Virus record (IMG/VR): IMGVR_UViG_3300037460_000245
Location: 1-38,327 of that record
Source: a virus
Strand: one strand, 5' to 3'
Length of the DNA: 38,327 nt
The notes under the pieces are model-generated. The model had not been told where the DNA came from. It made no database searches and was given only the letters and a program-made list of their open reading frames with translations. Numbering within the stretch: the first letter of the stretch is position 1; each line of letters opens with the position of its first letter. Made by a program: the position numbers and the translations under genes. Shown one piece after another: positions 31,054 to 38,327 of the stretch.

Positions 31054-32662
31054 TAATAAAGATGCTGATTATTTCGGAGTGATTGCTATTAGTCGTCGAG
31101 GTTTTGACATTGAGGATATTGATTCCCGATTTATTGATATAACCAATAAATTCGAAATACCTCCGTCTGATAAGAATAATAAAATATTCAATATCCCAAA
31201 TCGCCTTGAATCGTCGGCCTTAGATGATGTTTACAAGGCTAAAGTCATTGATTCAACTATATTATTTAATGGCACGGGTACGCTTACGCAGTCGGGAGCT
31301 AAACGCATGTTTCAGATTACGGACGATAGCAAGGTTTTTTTTAATGACCTTAACCAGCAGCTTAAAGAATTGGATTTAGAAAGTGATGATTTTATTTATA
31401 CGACTGCAAATTATAATATTTTAAGAGAAAAAACCTCATCTGTTTGGGTGTGGCCTATTGTGCAAATGCATGAAAGTATTTCGGCAAGCGATTTGCAATA
31501 CTTGCGACCTCATTTCAGAATGTGGAGTTTGTTGCAAAATATTTTTGAATCAAGAGGTTGGACATTAGAAATGGACACCACGCTAATCGAAGACGTTGCG
31601 ATTCAGGCCAATTCGGAAAACTTTTATTTTACCAGTTATGAAAAAACACTGAATGGATCCTCTGTTGGAGATTTGACGATTAACGACTTTGAACATGCGG
31701 TTACGGTTGCTTTAGATTCGGTAAATGTAGGGACAAATAAGACCTCATTTAGAATTAGGGGAGTTATTAAATCCATCGGAGTTTCGACAATGACGTTTGG
31801 TGATGATATTTTTACCTTCCAAGATGGTGAGCATTACTATGATTTGACCACCTCAGAAAACGAGGGAGTAGTTTTAATTTCTTCGTCTGGGACATTGGAG
31901 TTTAAAAACACATTACTATATACGACTATTGCGGAAAAATCTTTTGATGATTTGGACTCGTTCGACCCTACGAGCTTTAAAGTTAAGACATATGACAATT
32001 TACCCGATTTAAATCAAATCGACTTATTCCGGGACGCGATAAAATACACATTGTCTATTATTACGCCCGATAGTCTTAATCGAATAGTTAAGCTAAGAAC
32101 ATTGGCCAACCTATCTACTCAAAACCGATACGATTGGACAGAAAAATACATCGAAGATTCTGAAACAATATCCTCCAATATTGGTGGCATTAGTAAGAAA
32201 AATTTAATTACTTACATAAATAAAGTAGGCGACGGTTTTTTTAATAGCTCTATTGATTATTTGAAAGATGAAAGTACTTATTTAGCATTCAGATACGCGG
32301 GCAGTGCGGACAAGGCCAATCATGCAGTGTATAATACTTACGAGGTCGATTCCGATGGAAACAATGTTCGAAAATCAAGCGAAGGAATCCGAGTTGTGGC
32401 GATCGATGTGTATAATGGAAAATTCACTCCTCTCAATTGGGATAATTTGACCGTTAATTATTACAATGATTATTTCAAAGCCTTAAATAAACCTAGACAG
32501 ATAGTTTGTAATTTCAATCTTAGTAAATTGGATGTATTAGGGTTTGATTTTTTAAAAATGGTGTATTTAAGACAATACAACGCTATCTTTGTAGTGCAGG
32601 TAATTGAAAACTTTATACCAGGAGAGAAAACAACAGTAAAATTATTGAGGTATGGCAGATAA
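31037..32662 (+). CDS. Large tail protein (baseplate/hub-like)
   Basis: A 541-residue protein. It has DITNKFEIPPSDKNNKIFNI and RLESSALDDVYKAKVI near the start, WSLLQNIFESRGWTLEM, and a C terminus DFLKMVYLRQYNAIFVVQVI. Proteins of this shape in Bacteroidota phages lie before or after the tape measure and form the tail tip; the exact family is not recognised. It overlaps the tape measure by 11 nt. Confidence 0.55.
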   Translation: MKLEVNNKDADYFGVIAISRRGFDIEDIDSRFIDITNKFEIPPSDKNNKIFNIPNRLESSALDDVYKAKVIDSTILFNGTGTLTQSGAKRMFQITDDSKVFFNDLNQQLKELDLESDDFIYTTANYNILREKTSSVWVWPIVQMHESISASDLQYLRPHFRMWSLLQNIFESRGWTLEMDTTLIEDVAIQANSENFYFTSYEKTLNGSSVGDLTINDFEHAVTVALDSVNVGTNKTSFRIRGVIKSIGVSTMTFGDDIFTFQDGEHYYDLTTSENEGVVLISSSGTLEFKNTLLYTTIAEKSFDDLDSFDPTSFKVKTYDNLPDLNQIDLFRDAIKYTLSIITPDSLNRIVKLRTLANLSTQNRYDWTEKYIEDSETISSNIGGISKKNLITYINKVGDGFFNSSIDYLKDESTYLAFRYAGSADKANHAVYNTYEVDSDGNNVRKSSEGIRVVAIDVYNGKFTPLNWDNLTVNYYNDYFKALNKPRQIVCNFNLSKLDVLGFDFLKMVYLRQYNAIFVVQVIENFIPGEKTTVKLLRYGR

Positions 32663-35117
32663 AGAACAGGTAATTATAAAGGTTATATATGACACTACGG
32701 AGTCACAGAAGGACGTTGATGATTTGACGAATTCAATTGTTGGGCTTGAAAATGCAAACAAAGACCTCAAAAAGCAACTTAAGGCGGGCGAAATATCCCA
32801 AGAGGAATACTCCAAAGCTGTTGAAGCCAACCGCATCACCCTGCAAAAAAATAAAGCCGAGAGAAAAGATAATATTAAATTTCTTCAAGCAGAAGAAAAG
32901 AGTCAAGACAAGTTGGGGAAACAAGTGAAGCTACTTACCAATAAGCGTAAGAAATTAAACCTTGAAACGGAAGAGGGTAGGGAAAAAGCAAAGAAACTCA
33001 ATAAGCAAATTGACGAGCTTAGAGCTACAACGAACGAGCATTCAAGCGACTTGGAGCAGAATAAAAACAATGTTGGTAATTATACCGAGAGCATAAAAGA
33101 GGCCATTAGTGGTAGCGATTTGTTCGGCGGGTCGTTGGAAAAAGTCGGTAGTGCTGGCGATGGTGCTGCGGGTGGATTGTTCCAAATGGCTAAAGGTATT
33201 GGAGGAGCTACAAAGGCAGCTTTAAAATTCATCCTTACCCCATTAGGCGCATTGATTGCGGTGCTTGTTATAGGCGTAAAATTATTATCCGAAGCAATAA
33301 GCCGAAACGAGGGTATAATGGACACTTTCTCCGAAGTATTCGAGGGCATTTCAAATGTGATGGAAACGGTGATAGGGAGGGTTCAACGCCTTGTTAACAT
33401 TGCGGCTAAATTCCTTAAGGGTCAGATTAGTTTAAATGAAGCAATCGACGAAGGAAAGGGAGCATTTAAAGGAATGGGCGAGGAAATGAAAAATGCTTAT
33501 GATGAGGGGGTCAAGCTTAAAAAATTGCAAACAGAGATTGAAGAGGCAGCAATCTCAAGCACTAAAGAGATTGCCCGTCTTAATGCAGTGTATGAGGAGC
33601 AATCGGCTATTGCTGACGACGCGACACTTTCCTTCAAGCGACAAAAAGAAGCCTTAGAATTGGCCGCAAAAGCATCTAAGGAGGCCGCAGAGATTCAAGT
33701 TAAAGGTTCTCAAAGAATACTGAAGGAAGTAAATAAACGAATTGAAATAGCTAAGCGTAATGGAGCCATAAGTCGCGAACTTAGAAAAGAACAGGCCGAA
33801 GCAATGGCCGCCGAAATTGAATCACAAACGCGACTTGTTCAGGTGACATTTGAGAGCGCAAAAAAGAGGCGTGAAATTAGGCTGGATGAATTCGAGCAGG
33901 AATTGGACTTTGTTTTTGATGTTGGCGACAAGCGTAAAACAGCTAATGAGATTTTAATCAAGGATGATTTAAAGACATTCGAAGAGAGGCAGAAAATATT
34001 TGAAAAAACCGACGAGCTTCTTCAGGAAAGTTTCGACCAGCAAATAGAACTCTTTGAAGATAATTATCAAATACAAGTAGACACAAACGAGCTGTTAAGG
34101 TTGAATAATAAGGAGTCAGCGGCCTATGCATTTGGTTTGGGATTGTCTGAAAGAGCAACAAATAGATTGCTTGAAGTAATTAGAGAGAGGATTGCAGCAG
34201 TTTCCGACATGGAAGAGGCTGAAAAGGAATTAAATGCGGCCAGAAAAAAATTCTCAGACGAGGATAATGCACGAAGGGAGTCCGATTTGGACGCGGAATT
34301 AGCTGCGATTGACACCGAAATGAACGCTCATTTAATGGCGGCAAATGCTGTTTTTGAGGACAACATGTCGAAGATGGCTCAGCTTAACGAGGCAGAAGCC
34401 GAGGCTGCTTTATTTCGTCAACAACAAGTACAACAAACAGGAATGATTGCCGTGGGAGTATTTCAGGACGTGTTGAATTTCAGATTACACACTTCGGAAC
34501 AGGAAAAACAAAAGCTATTAGCTAATGAGAATTTAACAGAAGAGGAAAAGCTTCAAATAAGAAAAAAATACGCAAAAAAACAACAACGCATCGCAATCAC
34601 TCAAGCTATTATTAGCGGAGGTATTGCAATCCTCAACGCTCTTTCGACAGTTCCGTTTGTTCCCGCAGGAGTTGCGGCAGGTGTTGCGGCTGGAATATCA
34701 ACAGGCTTGCAAATTTCTGCAATTAAAAACCAATCATTCGCAGCGGGTGGACAAGCAAAAATGGGAACATTTGGCGGTAGTTCTCACGCAAGCGGTGGCA
34801 CAAAGGGGGTATTTTCTGACGGGACAAGGATTGAGGTTGAGCGGGATGAGAATTTCTACGTACTTAAGAAAGATGCATCCGACCGAATTAATGCGCTTAG
34901 TGCTATTAACGAAAGTTTTGGAGGTAGAGCCTTTGGCAATAGGTCAGTAACTCACGCCGCTAGAGGGGGTGAAATAGCGACGAATAGTAGTCAAGGTAGT
35001 ACAACGCCAAACGATGTGCAGGACGAGATTAGGCGCACTCCTATTGTTGTTAAAATAGTAGATGTTGCTGCAGGACTTACGGCGCATCAAAATGCTGTTG
35101 GTGCTAGTGTTGTTTAA
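32652..35117 (+). CDS. Tape measure protein
   Basis: An 821-residue protein, the longest in the window. It is highly charged and helical (QTKSKSN-free; QKDVDDLTNSIVGLENANKD), with a hydrophobic segment near 190-215 (LKFILTPLGALIAVLVIGVK), long coiled coil across 280-640, and a second hydrophobic region with ALSTVPFVPAGVAAGVAAGI near 660-690. The end has Gly-rich GGSSHASGGTKGVFSDGTRI. This is the standard tape-measure layout, setting tail length and helping DNA entry. A promoter for the next gene lies across its 3' end. Confidence 0.85.
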   Translation: MADKEQVIIKVIYDTTESQKDVDDLTNSIVGLENANKDLKKQLKAGEISQEEYSKAVEANRITLQKNKAERKDNIKFLQAEEKSQDKLGKQVKLLTNKRKKLNLETEEGREKAKKLNKQIDELRATTNEHSSDLEQNKNNVGNYTESIKEAISGSDLFGGSLEKVGSAGDGAAGGLFQMAKGIGGATKAALKFILTPLGALIAVLVIGVKLLSEAISRNEGIMDTFSEVFEGISNVMETVIGRVQRLVNIAAKFLKGQISLNEAIDEGKGAFKGMGEEMKNAYDEGVKLKKLQTEIEEAAISSTKEIARLNAVYEEQSAIADDATLSFKRQKEALELAAKASKEAAEIQVKGSQRILKEVNKRIEIAKRNGAISRELRKEQAEAMAAEIESQTRLVQVTFESAKKRREIRLDEFEQELDFVFDVGDKRKTANEILIKDDLKTFEERQKIFEKTDELLQESFDQQIELFEDNYQIQVDTNELLRLNNKESAAYAFGLGLSERATNRLLEVIRERIAAVSDMEEAEKELNAARKKFSDEDNARRESDLDAELAAIDTEMNAHLMAANAVFEDNMSKMAQLNEAEAEAALFRQQQVQQTGMIAVGVFQDVLNFRLHTSEQEKQKLLANENLTEEEKLQIRKKYAKKQQRIAITQAIISGGIAILNALSTVPFVPAGVAAGVAAGISTGLQISAIKNQSFAAGGQAKMGTFGGSSHASGGTKGVFSDGTRIEVERDENFYVLKKDASDRINALSAINESFGGRAFGNRSVTHAARGGEIATNSSQGSTTPNDVQDEIRRTPIVVKIVDVAAGLTAHQNAVGASVV

Positions 35118-35139
35118 TTGGGGAATAGTTGTATATTTG
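35110..35139 (+). promoter_or_regulatory. Promoter of the secreted-protein moron
   Basis: TTG (35110-35112), a 19-nt spacer, then TATATTTG (35132-35139), a full match to the Bacteroidota -33/-7 pattern. It begins at the last codons of the tape-measure gene. Confidence 0.7.
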
Positions 35140-35173
35140 AATTCAAATTAATATTAATTAAAAATTCAATTAG

Positions 35174-35533
35174 ATGAAAAATTTGATTATGATCATGTTA
35201 TTCGCTTTTGTTTTTTCCATTCAATCCTTCGCGGTTGAGAAAGTGGCCGAAACAAAAGCAAATGTTTGCATCAATCAAGAATCTTCGGACATTGTGGCCT
35301 ATGAAGGTGTGTCTTTTGACTGCCTGAATAGTGTTAATGTAGTAGAAAACTTTATTGATTACGAGAGCGCAATGATAAACCGCGTTATCGAAGAGAAGAC
35401 AAAAGAAAAAAAGACCTACTTGAGGAAAGGACGGAATGTAGATTACTCAATTTTAGATATTGACAACTCTACCTCTAATAATAAAACTGTAGGGTTTGAT
35501 TACAGCATGAATAAGCTATTAATGCAGAGTTAG
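35174..35533 (+). CDS. Secreted protein of unknown function (moron-like)
   Basis: A 119-residue protein with a clear signal peptide: MKNLIMIMLFAFVFSIQSFA with cleavage likely after FA. The mature part, about 99 residues, has Cys residues at NVCIN and DCLNS, a charged middle (VIEEKTKEKKTYLRKGRNVD) and an Asn-rich C terminus. It has its own promoter and terminator, unlike the neighbouring operon genes, so it may be expressed from the lysogen or early. Possible roles include altering the host envelope or blocking other phages; no homologue is recognised. Confidence 0.65.
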   Translation: MKNLIMIMLFAFVFSIQSFAVEKVAETKANVCINQESSDIVAYEGVSFDCLNSVNVVENFIDYESAMINRVIEEKTKEKKTYLRKGRNVDYSILDIDNSTSNNKTVGFDYSMNKLLMQS

Positions 35534-35546
35534 CACAAATATTTTT

Positions 35547-35576
35547 AAAACCATTCTTAACAGGGATGGTTTTTTT
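35547..35576 (+). terminator. Rho-independent terminator of the moron
   Basis: AAAACCATTC pairs with GGATGGTTTT around a short loop (one G-U pair) and is followed by a T-run to 35576. It ends the secreted-protein unit and possibly the tail operon. Confidence 0.8.
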
Positions 35577-35609
35577 ATGTACTTTTAAGTAATCTTTATA
35601 CATTGTTTC

Positions 35610-35660
35610 CCGTAAAATAAGAGTTAGGGCGGTAACTGTCACTTATTTTACGGTTTTTTT
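35610..35660 (+). terminator. Long hairpin with T-run, second terminator or structured RNA
   Basis: CCGTAAAATAAG (35610-35621) pairs perfectly with CTTATTTTACGG (35642-35653); inside the loop AGTTA and TAACT can pair as well. Seven T residues follow. It has terminator form but the nested loop is more elaborate than needed. Confidence 0.75.
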
Positions 35661-35670
35661 ATGCTTTCTC

Positions 35671-35700
35671 TTGGTGGTTAATAAAATTTGATTAACTTTG
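35671..35700 (+). promoter_or_regulatory. Promoter for the small accessory operon
   Basis: TTG (35671-35673), exactly 19 nt, then TAACTTTG (35693-35700). This is a full match to the Bacteroidota promoter pattern and stands between two hairpins. Confidence 0.75.
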
Positions 35701-35753
35701 AACTGTCCGAAAAGACAAAAACTAAGGTTCTTATTTATTTAACGCTAAAAATG

Positions 35754-35785
35754 ACAATCCCGTTCTGAAAGGCGGGGTTGTTTTA
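35754..35785 (+). terminator. Leader hairpin, possible attenuator
   Basis: ACAATCCCG (35754-35762) pairs with CGGGGTTGT (35773-35781) with one G-U pair, followed by TTTTA. It lies between the promoter and the first gene. ATGACAATCCCGTTCTGA just at the stem (35751-35768) would encode a five-residue peptide. Confidence 0.5.
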
Positions 35786-35801
35786 TTAACACAGAGAACC
35801 C

Positions 35802-36011
35802 ATGCCAAAAACAAAAACAGACCTTAGGCTCGAATTTAATATTTCAGAAGACAAAAAAACAATGAAGAGGTGCTCCGATGGTGATGTCGAGTTTGTAAGG
35901 GAGTATGTCAATTATCTTGAAAATATAATATTAACACAAAGCAATCATGCCAAAAGCAAACCTAACAATTCAGGGCGAATCGAGAGAACACAAAGTGAGC
36001 GTCTTTTTTAA
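35802..36011 (+). CDS. Accessory operon gene 1, hypothetical
   Basis: A 69-residue basic/acidic protein (MPKTKTDLRLEFNISEDKKT). Its last 22 codons overlap the next gene in another frame, so the true C terminus may be less important. The first 35 bases of the gene and leader resemble those of the next gene (ATTAACACA...CATGCCAAAA), which suggests a duplication of the start region. No family recognised. Confidence 0.4.
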   Translation: MPKTKTDLRLEFNISEDKKTMKRCSDGDVEFVREYVNYLENIILTQSNHAKSKPNNSGRIERTQSERLF

Positions 36012-36153
36012 GTCTCGCGAAGCTTTCGGAGTCCTTGAGAATCGAACGCCTGATAATGATTATATTGAAATCCTTGAGGTGTCGGGAGACTTACCAGCGG
36101 ATTTCAACGAGTATATTGAAGAGTATGAAAACGAATTAATTGAGCAGTTATGA
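35947..36153 (+). CDS. Accessory operon gene 2, hypothetical
   Basis: A 68-residue acidic protein (MPKANLTIQGESREHKVSVF). A beta-rich N half with KSREAFGVLENRT is followed by an acidic helix (DFNEYIEEYENELIEQL). It overlaps the next gene as ATGA. It may be a small inhibitor or DNA-mimic type protein given its acidity; this is speculation. Confidence 0.5.
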   Translation: MPKANLTIQGESREHKVSVFFKSREAFGVLENRTPDNDYIEILEVSGDLPADFNEYIEEYENELIEQL

Positions 36154-36476
36154 AATCGATAGAACAGATTTTGAAAACGTATACAGAAACCCATGATAAT
36201 GGTGGAAATTACATCGATATGAATGGTGGGAATGCAGAATTGAAAAAGGAATTGAATGATTCCTGTGATTACCGACTTCTTTGCGTTAAGTGGGAAGAGG
36301 TTTTAGCTAGTTCTAATTTTGCGCTTTCGGATGAGTCTAGAGAAGTATCTATAATGAGGTACTATATGAAGAAATGGAATTTAAAAGAATCAGAGATAAT
36401 TAACTGTAAAATAGTCGGATTTCACTTCATGGCACATATAGAGGTTGAGGCATTACTTAAAAATTTATCGTTATGA
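36150..36476 (+). CDS. Accessory operon gene 3, hypothetical
   Basis: A 108-residue protein (MKSIEQILKTYTETHDNGGN), alpha/beta, with two Cys (DSCDYRLLC) and IMRYYMKKWNLKESEIINCK. No domain is recognised. It is coupled at both ends by 4-nt overlaps. Confidence 0.5.
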   Translation: MKSIEQILKTYTETHDNGGNYIDMNGGNAELKKELNDSCDYRLLCVKWEEVLASSNFALSDESREVSIMRYYMKKWNLKESEIINCKIVGFHFMAHIEVEALLKNLSL

Positions 36477-36805
36477 ACGGAGACGAAGCAAATAAGAAAA
36501 TCGAGGACTGGGAGAATGAGAAGAAAATCAAGCATGAAACTTTTTGTCCAGTAACTGGTGAGCGTAAAGTTTCTTTTGAAAAGTTCCCCGAATGCTCAAG
36601 TGAAAAAACTATTGCTGACTATTTCAGAGAGCGCGCCTCGTTGTATCTTCAACATACAATGAATCCGCCGTCACTAGAAGAGCAGATAAGAATAGAAAAA
36701 AACCGCCCAGTAATCATGGCTCAGTGGCAGTATGATGAATTACAAGCCAAGGCGAAAGAGGGATGGTTTAAGAGGTTGGTTAATTTAATAATGAGGAAAC
36801 GATGA
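36473..36805 (+). CDS. Accessory operon gene 4, hypothetical
   Basis: A 110-residue charged protein (MNGDEANKKIEDWENEKKIK) with IADYFRERASLYLQHTMNPP and an amphipathic basic end (GWFKRLVNLIMRKR) that could touch membrane or nucleic acid. No family recognised. Confidence 0.5.
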   Translation: MNGDEANKKIEDWENEKKIKHETFCPVTGERKVSFEKFPECSSEKTIADYFRERASLYLQHTMNPPSLEEQIRIEKNRPVIMAQWQYDELQAKAKEGWFKRLVNLIMRKR

Positions 36806-36996
36806 CCAAAACGGAAGCGATTGCAGAAATGGAGAAGGGTAAAAAAATTAAACATATAGGTTTTTCAAGTGATGAATGGATGACTATTCAGGGCGGAAAA
36901 ATACTACTAGAAGATGGTGTAATATGTGACCATTATGAATTTTGGAGATGGAGAAGAGAAGATTATTGGAAAGATGGATATTCTCTTTGGAACTAA
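36802..36996 (+). CDS. Small Trp-rich protein, possible DUF2829/Tad2-like
   Basis: A 64-residue protein (MTKTEAIAEMEKGKKIKHIG). The layout EAIAEMEKGKKIKH, then DEWMTIQGGKILLEDG, then FWRWRREDYWKDGYSLW resembles the small DUF2829-like fold that includes the Thoeris anti-defence protein Tad2. If so it could bind a signalling nucleotide. The match is by remembered pattern only and other small phage proteins share it. Its stop codon overlaps the terL stop on the opposite strand. Confidence 0.4.
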   Translation: MTKTEAIAEMEKGKKIKHIGFSSDEWMTIQGGKILLEDGVICDHYEFWRWRREDYWKDGYSLWN

Positions 36997-38195
36997 CCCT
37001 TATACCGATACCCATAATTTTTATCATACCATTCAAGCCCGTAGCGTTCGGCATCATTTCCATGTTTCCACGCGTCTACGGGCTTTCCTGTTGGCTTTCC
37101 ATCGGAAGTCATTTCCCATACGAAATTTTCTTTTTCCTTAATATACTTTTTGCTATTTTCTTGAATAAATACGTCCCAAGATTTAACGATTTTAATTCCT
37201 GCACCAACCGAACCAGGGAATTTTTGCGACTTCTCAACATTTAATCCGAGTCCGCACATCTCGTTTTTTTCTCTTTTCTCAGCTGAGTCACAAATAATCA
37301 TTTCTTTTTTTACGCCGTGAGCTCTGCATAAATCGACTATTTCCTTTGTTGAAAGTTCTGGCTCCCTGAATAATTCACGTTCATAAACACGCTTCCTTTT
37401 CTTATCTATATTCAATTCAATTAACACGGTCGGGTCTGGATCGTAACCAAAATCCATTCCATACATTTTGTAAAACTCCCTATCTGTTGGTATATTTTTA
37501 TAAATCTCCCACAATCTATACACTCGACCTTTTGCACCAGAGGAAACCAACCCCAATATATCGCTTAGAAAGTGTTCGATTGTCTTTTCGTCCTTGGAGT
37601 AGTCCATAAAGTTGCGAATAGTGGATTTATCAAGGTTTTTAACATTATCGTGGTAGTCGCTAAAGATAGCAAGGAAATCGTCCCTCTTTTTTGGTACAGC
37701 CTCAAAGAAGTCGTCCAGATACTCTTTAAATTCTGGCGCAACTATATGATCATAATCTTCATAAACGCACGGGGTTAAATTATACCAATCAGCATGTAAA
37801 TGATGGTCTTTATTTTGCATGTTAAACAGTAAGTACAAATGCACCCCGTCAGCTTTTGACGTTCTCAACGAGTCGTCAAGCTTTCTCAAATCGTCCCTGT
37901 CTACTTCTTCGGCCTCTTCGATTAATACGTCAGTAGCTCCAGCAATAGACTTTAATTTTGCCGTGGACTTGCCAGAGGACTTTTTAAATCCCTTCGAATT
38001 GATTTCATTGCCAGTTAATAAGCATTTAATATACATGCTCGACTCATTGATGTGGAACAATTCTTTTGGGAGCTCCTTTTCTTCAATCCTATCCATTAAA
38101 TCTTTCCACAAGGACCCGCGAATATCATGAAAAATTTCACGCATGAAATATCCACGAAAATATTGAGGAGATAAAAGCTTCTGAAGAAAAATTTC
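36993..38195 (-). CDS. terL: Terminase large subunit, main part (5' end at 1-168)
   Basis: Joined across the contig ends, this is a protein of about 456 residues. The nucleotide-binding loop YGGRGRGGSHTAT lies near residues 44-56, Walker B LIEEAEEV follows in the ATPase domain, and the nuclease domain shows MDFGYDPDPT, IICDSAEKREKNEM and the final HGNDAERYGLEW. TerL packages DNA into the prohead through the portal and cuts it. The P-loop has Gly where Lys is normal. The gene ends at 36993 facing the rightward accessory operon. Confidence 0.87.
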   Translation of the reverse strand, partial: EIFLQKLLSPQYFRGYFMREIFHDIRGSLWKDLMDRIEEKELPKELFHINESSMYIKCLLTGNEINSKGFKKSSGKSTAKLKSIAGATDVLIEEAEEVDRDDLRKLDDSLRTSKADGVHLYLLFNMQNKDHHLHADWYNLTPCVYEDYDHIVAPEFKEYLDDFFEAVPKKRDDFLAIFSDYHDNVKNLDKSTIRNFMDYSKDEKTIEHFLSDILGLVSSGAKGRVYRLWEIYKNIPTDREFYKMYGMDFGYDPDPTVLIELNIDKKRKRVYERELFREPELSTKEIVDLCRAHGVKKEMIICDSAEKREKNEMCGLGLNVEKSQKFPGSVGAGIKIVKSWDVFIQENSKKYIKEKENFVWEMTSDGKPTGKPVDAWKHGNDAERYGLEWYDKNYGYRYKG

Positions 38196-38321
38196 TGTTG
38201 CAGTATGAGAGCCACCGCGCCCGCGCCCTCCGTACAAATGAATATATCGGGCTTTCGTTGAGTCCCAATTTTTGCCACACTCGCAATTTATTAGCCCACA
38301 ATTGAGGCAATGGGGTACGAA
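38196..38321. repeat. Right copy of terminal direct repeat
   Basis: Identical to 1-126. Just beyond it one T present in the left copy is missing, which shifts the terL frame; the left copy is therefore the better reading. Confidence 0.85.
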
Positions 38322-38327
38322 AAGGGC

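Noticed and set aside
34624-34950. Alternative-frame ORF of 108 residues inside the tape measure gene
   Set aside because: Gln/Leu-rich shadow of the real frame, with no start context.

Overview
The window is an essentially complete genome of a tailed bacteriophage, siphovirus-like because it carries a long tape-measure protein and no contractile sheath that I recognise. The host is probably a member of the Bacteroidota, likely a flavobacterium. The evidence is AT-rich DNA, several candidate promoters with the TAnnTTTG -7 box (some with a TTG/TTTG box 19 nt upstream), A-rich rather than Shine-Dalgarno leaders, a VirE-type primase/helicase and a FISUMP-like domain. The first 126 bases recur exactly at 38196-38321, so the molecule is circular or circularly permuted, about 38,195 bp. 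The large terminase gene runs across the artificial ends.

Transcription leaves a roughly 450 bp divergent control region (21934-22377) in both directions and converges at 36993-36996, where two stop codons overlap. Leftward from 21.9 kb come: small early genes, a double-HTH protein and a VRR-NUC nuclease (21.9-20.0 kb); a loosely spaced block of small single-gene units separated by structured, repeat-bearing spacers (20.05-17.5 kb); a tyrosine recombinase and a membrane protein ending in an HTH (17.5-16.3 kb); a recombination and replication block of candidate annealing protein, YqaJ/lambda-type exonuclease, SSB-like protein, SF2 helicase and Prim-Pol/VirE primase-helicase (15.6-9.1 kb); a probable -1 frameshift gene (8.15-7.4 kb); tail and adhesion genes (7.4-1.3 kb); then holin-like proteins, an M15 peptidase endolysin, a small HTH protein and terL.

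Rightward from 22378 come terS, a 48-bp-period tandem repeat array, ClpP-type head protease, major capsid protein, a strong terminator with a new promoter, portal, connector and neck proteins, tail proteins, tape measure, a promoter/secreted-protein/terminator moron-like unit, and a short operon of small accessory genes.

The most interesting points are: (1) a gene-cassette-like array in which unrelated small ORFs share boundary motifs and leader sequences beside a tyrosine recombinase, resembling an integron-type array without a recognisable IntI; (2) an exactly phased 48-bp repeat array between terS and the protease; (3) a FISUMP-like adhesion domain whose two halves occur in reversed order; (4) a membrane-embedded HTH protein; (5) a candidate -1 ribosomal frameshift on a T9 run; (6) terL and terS on opposite strands, with an unusual TerL P-loop and a Cys cluster; (7) a self-contained moron for a secreted protein. 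All calls rest on reading the sequence and remembered family features; no database search was possible.
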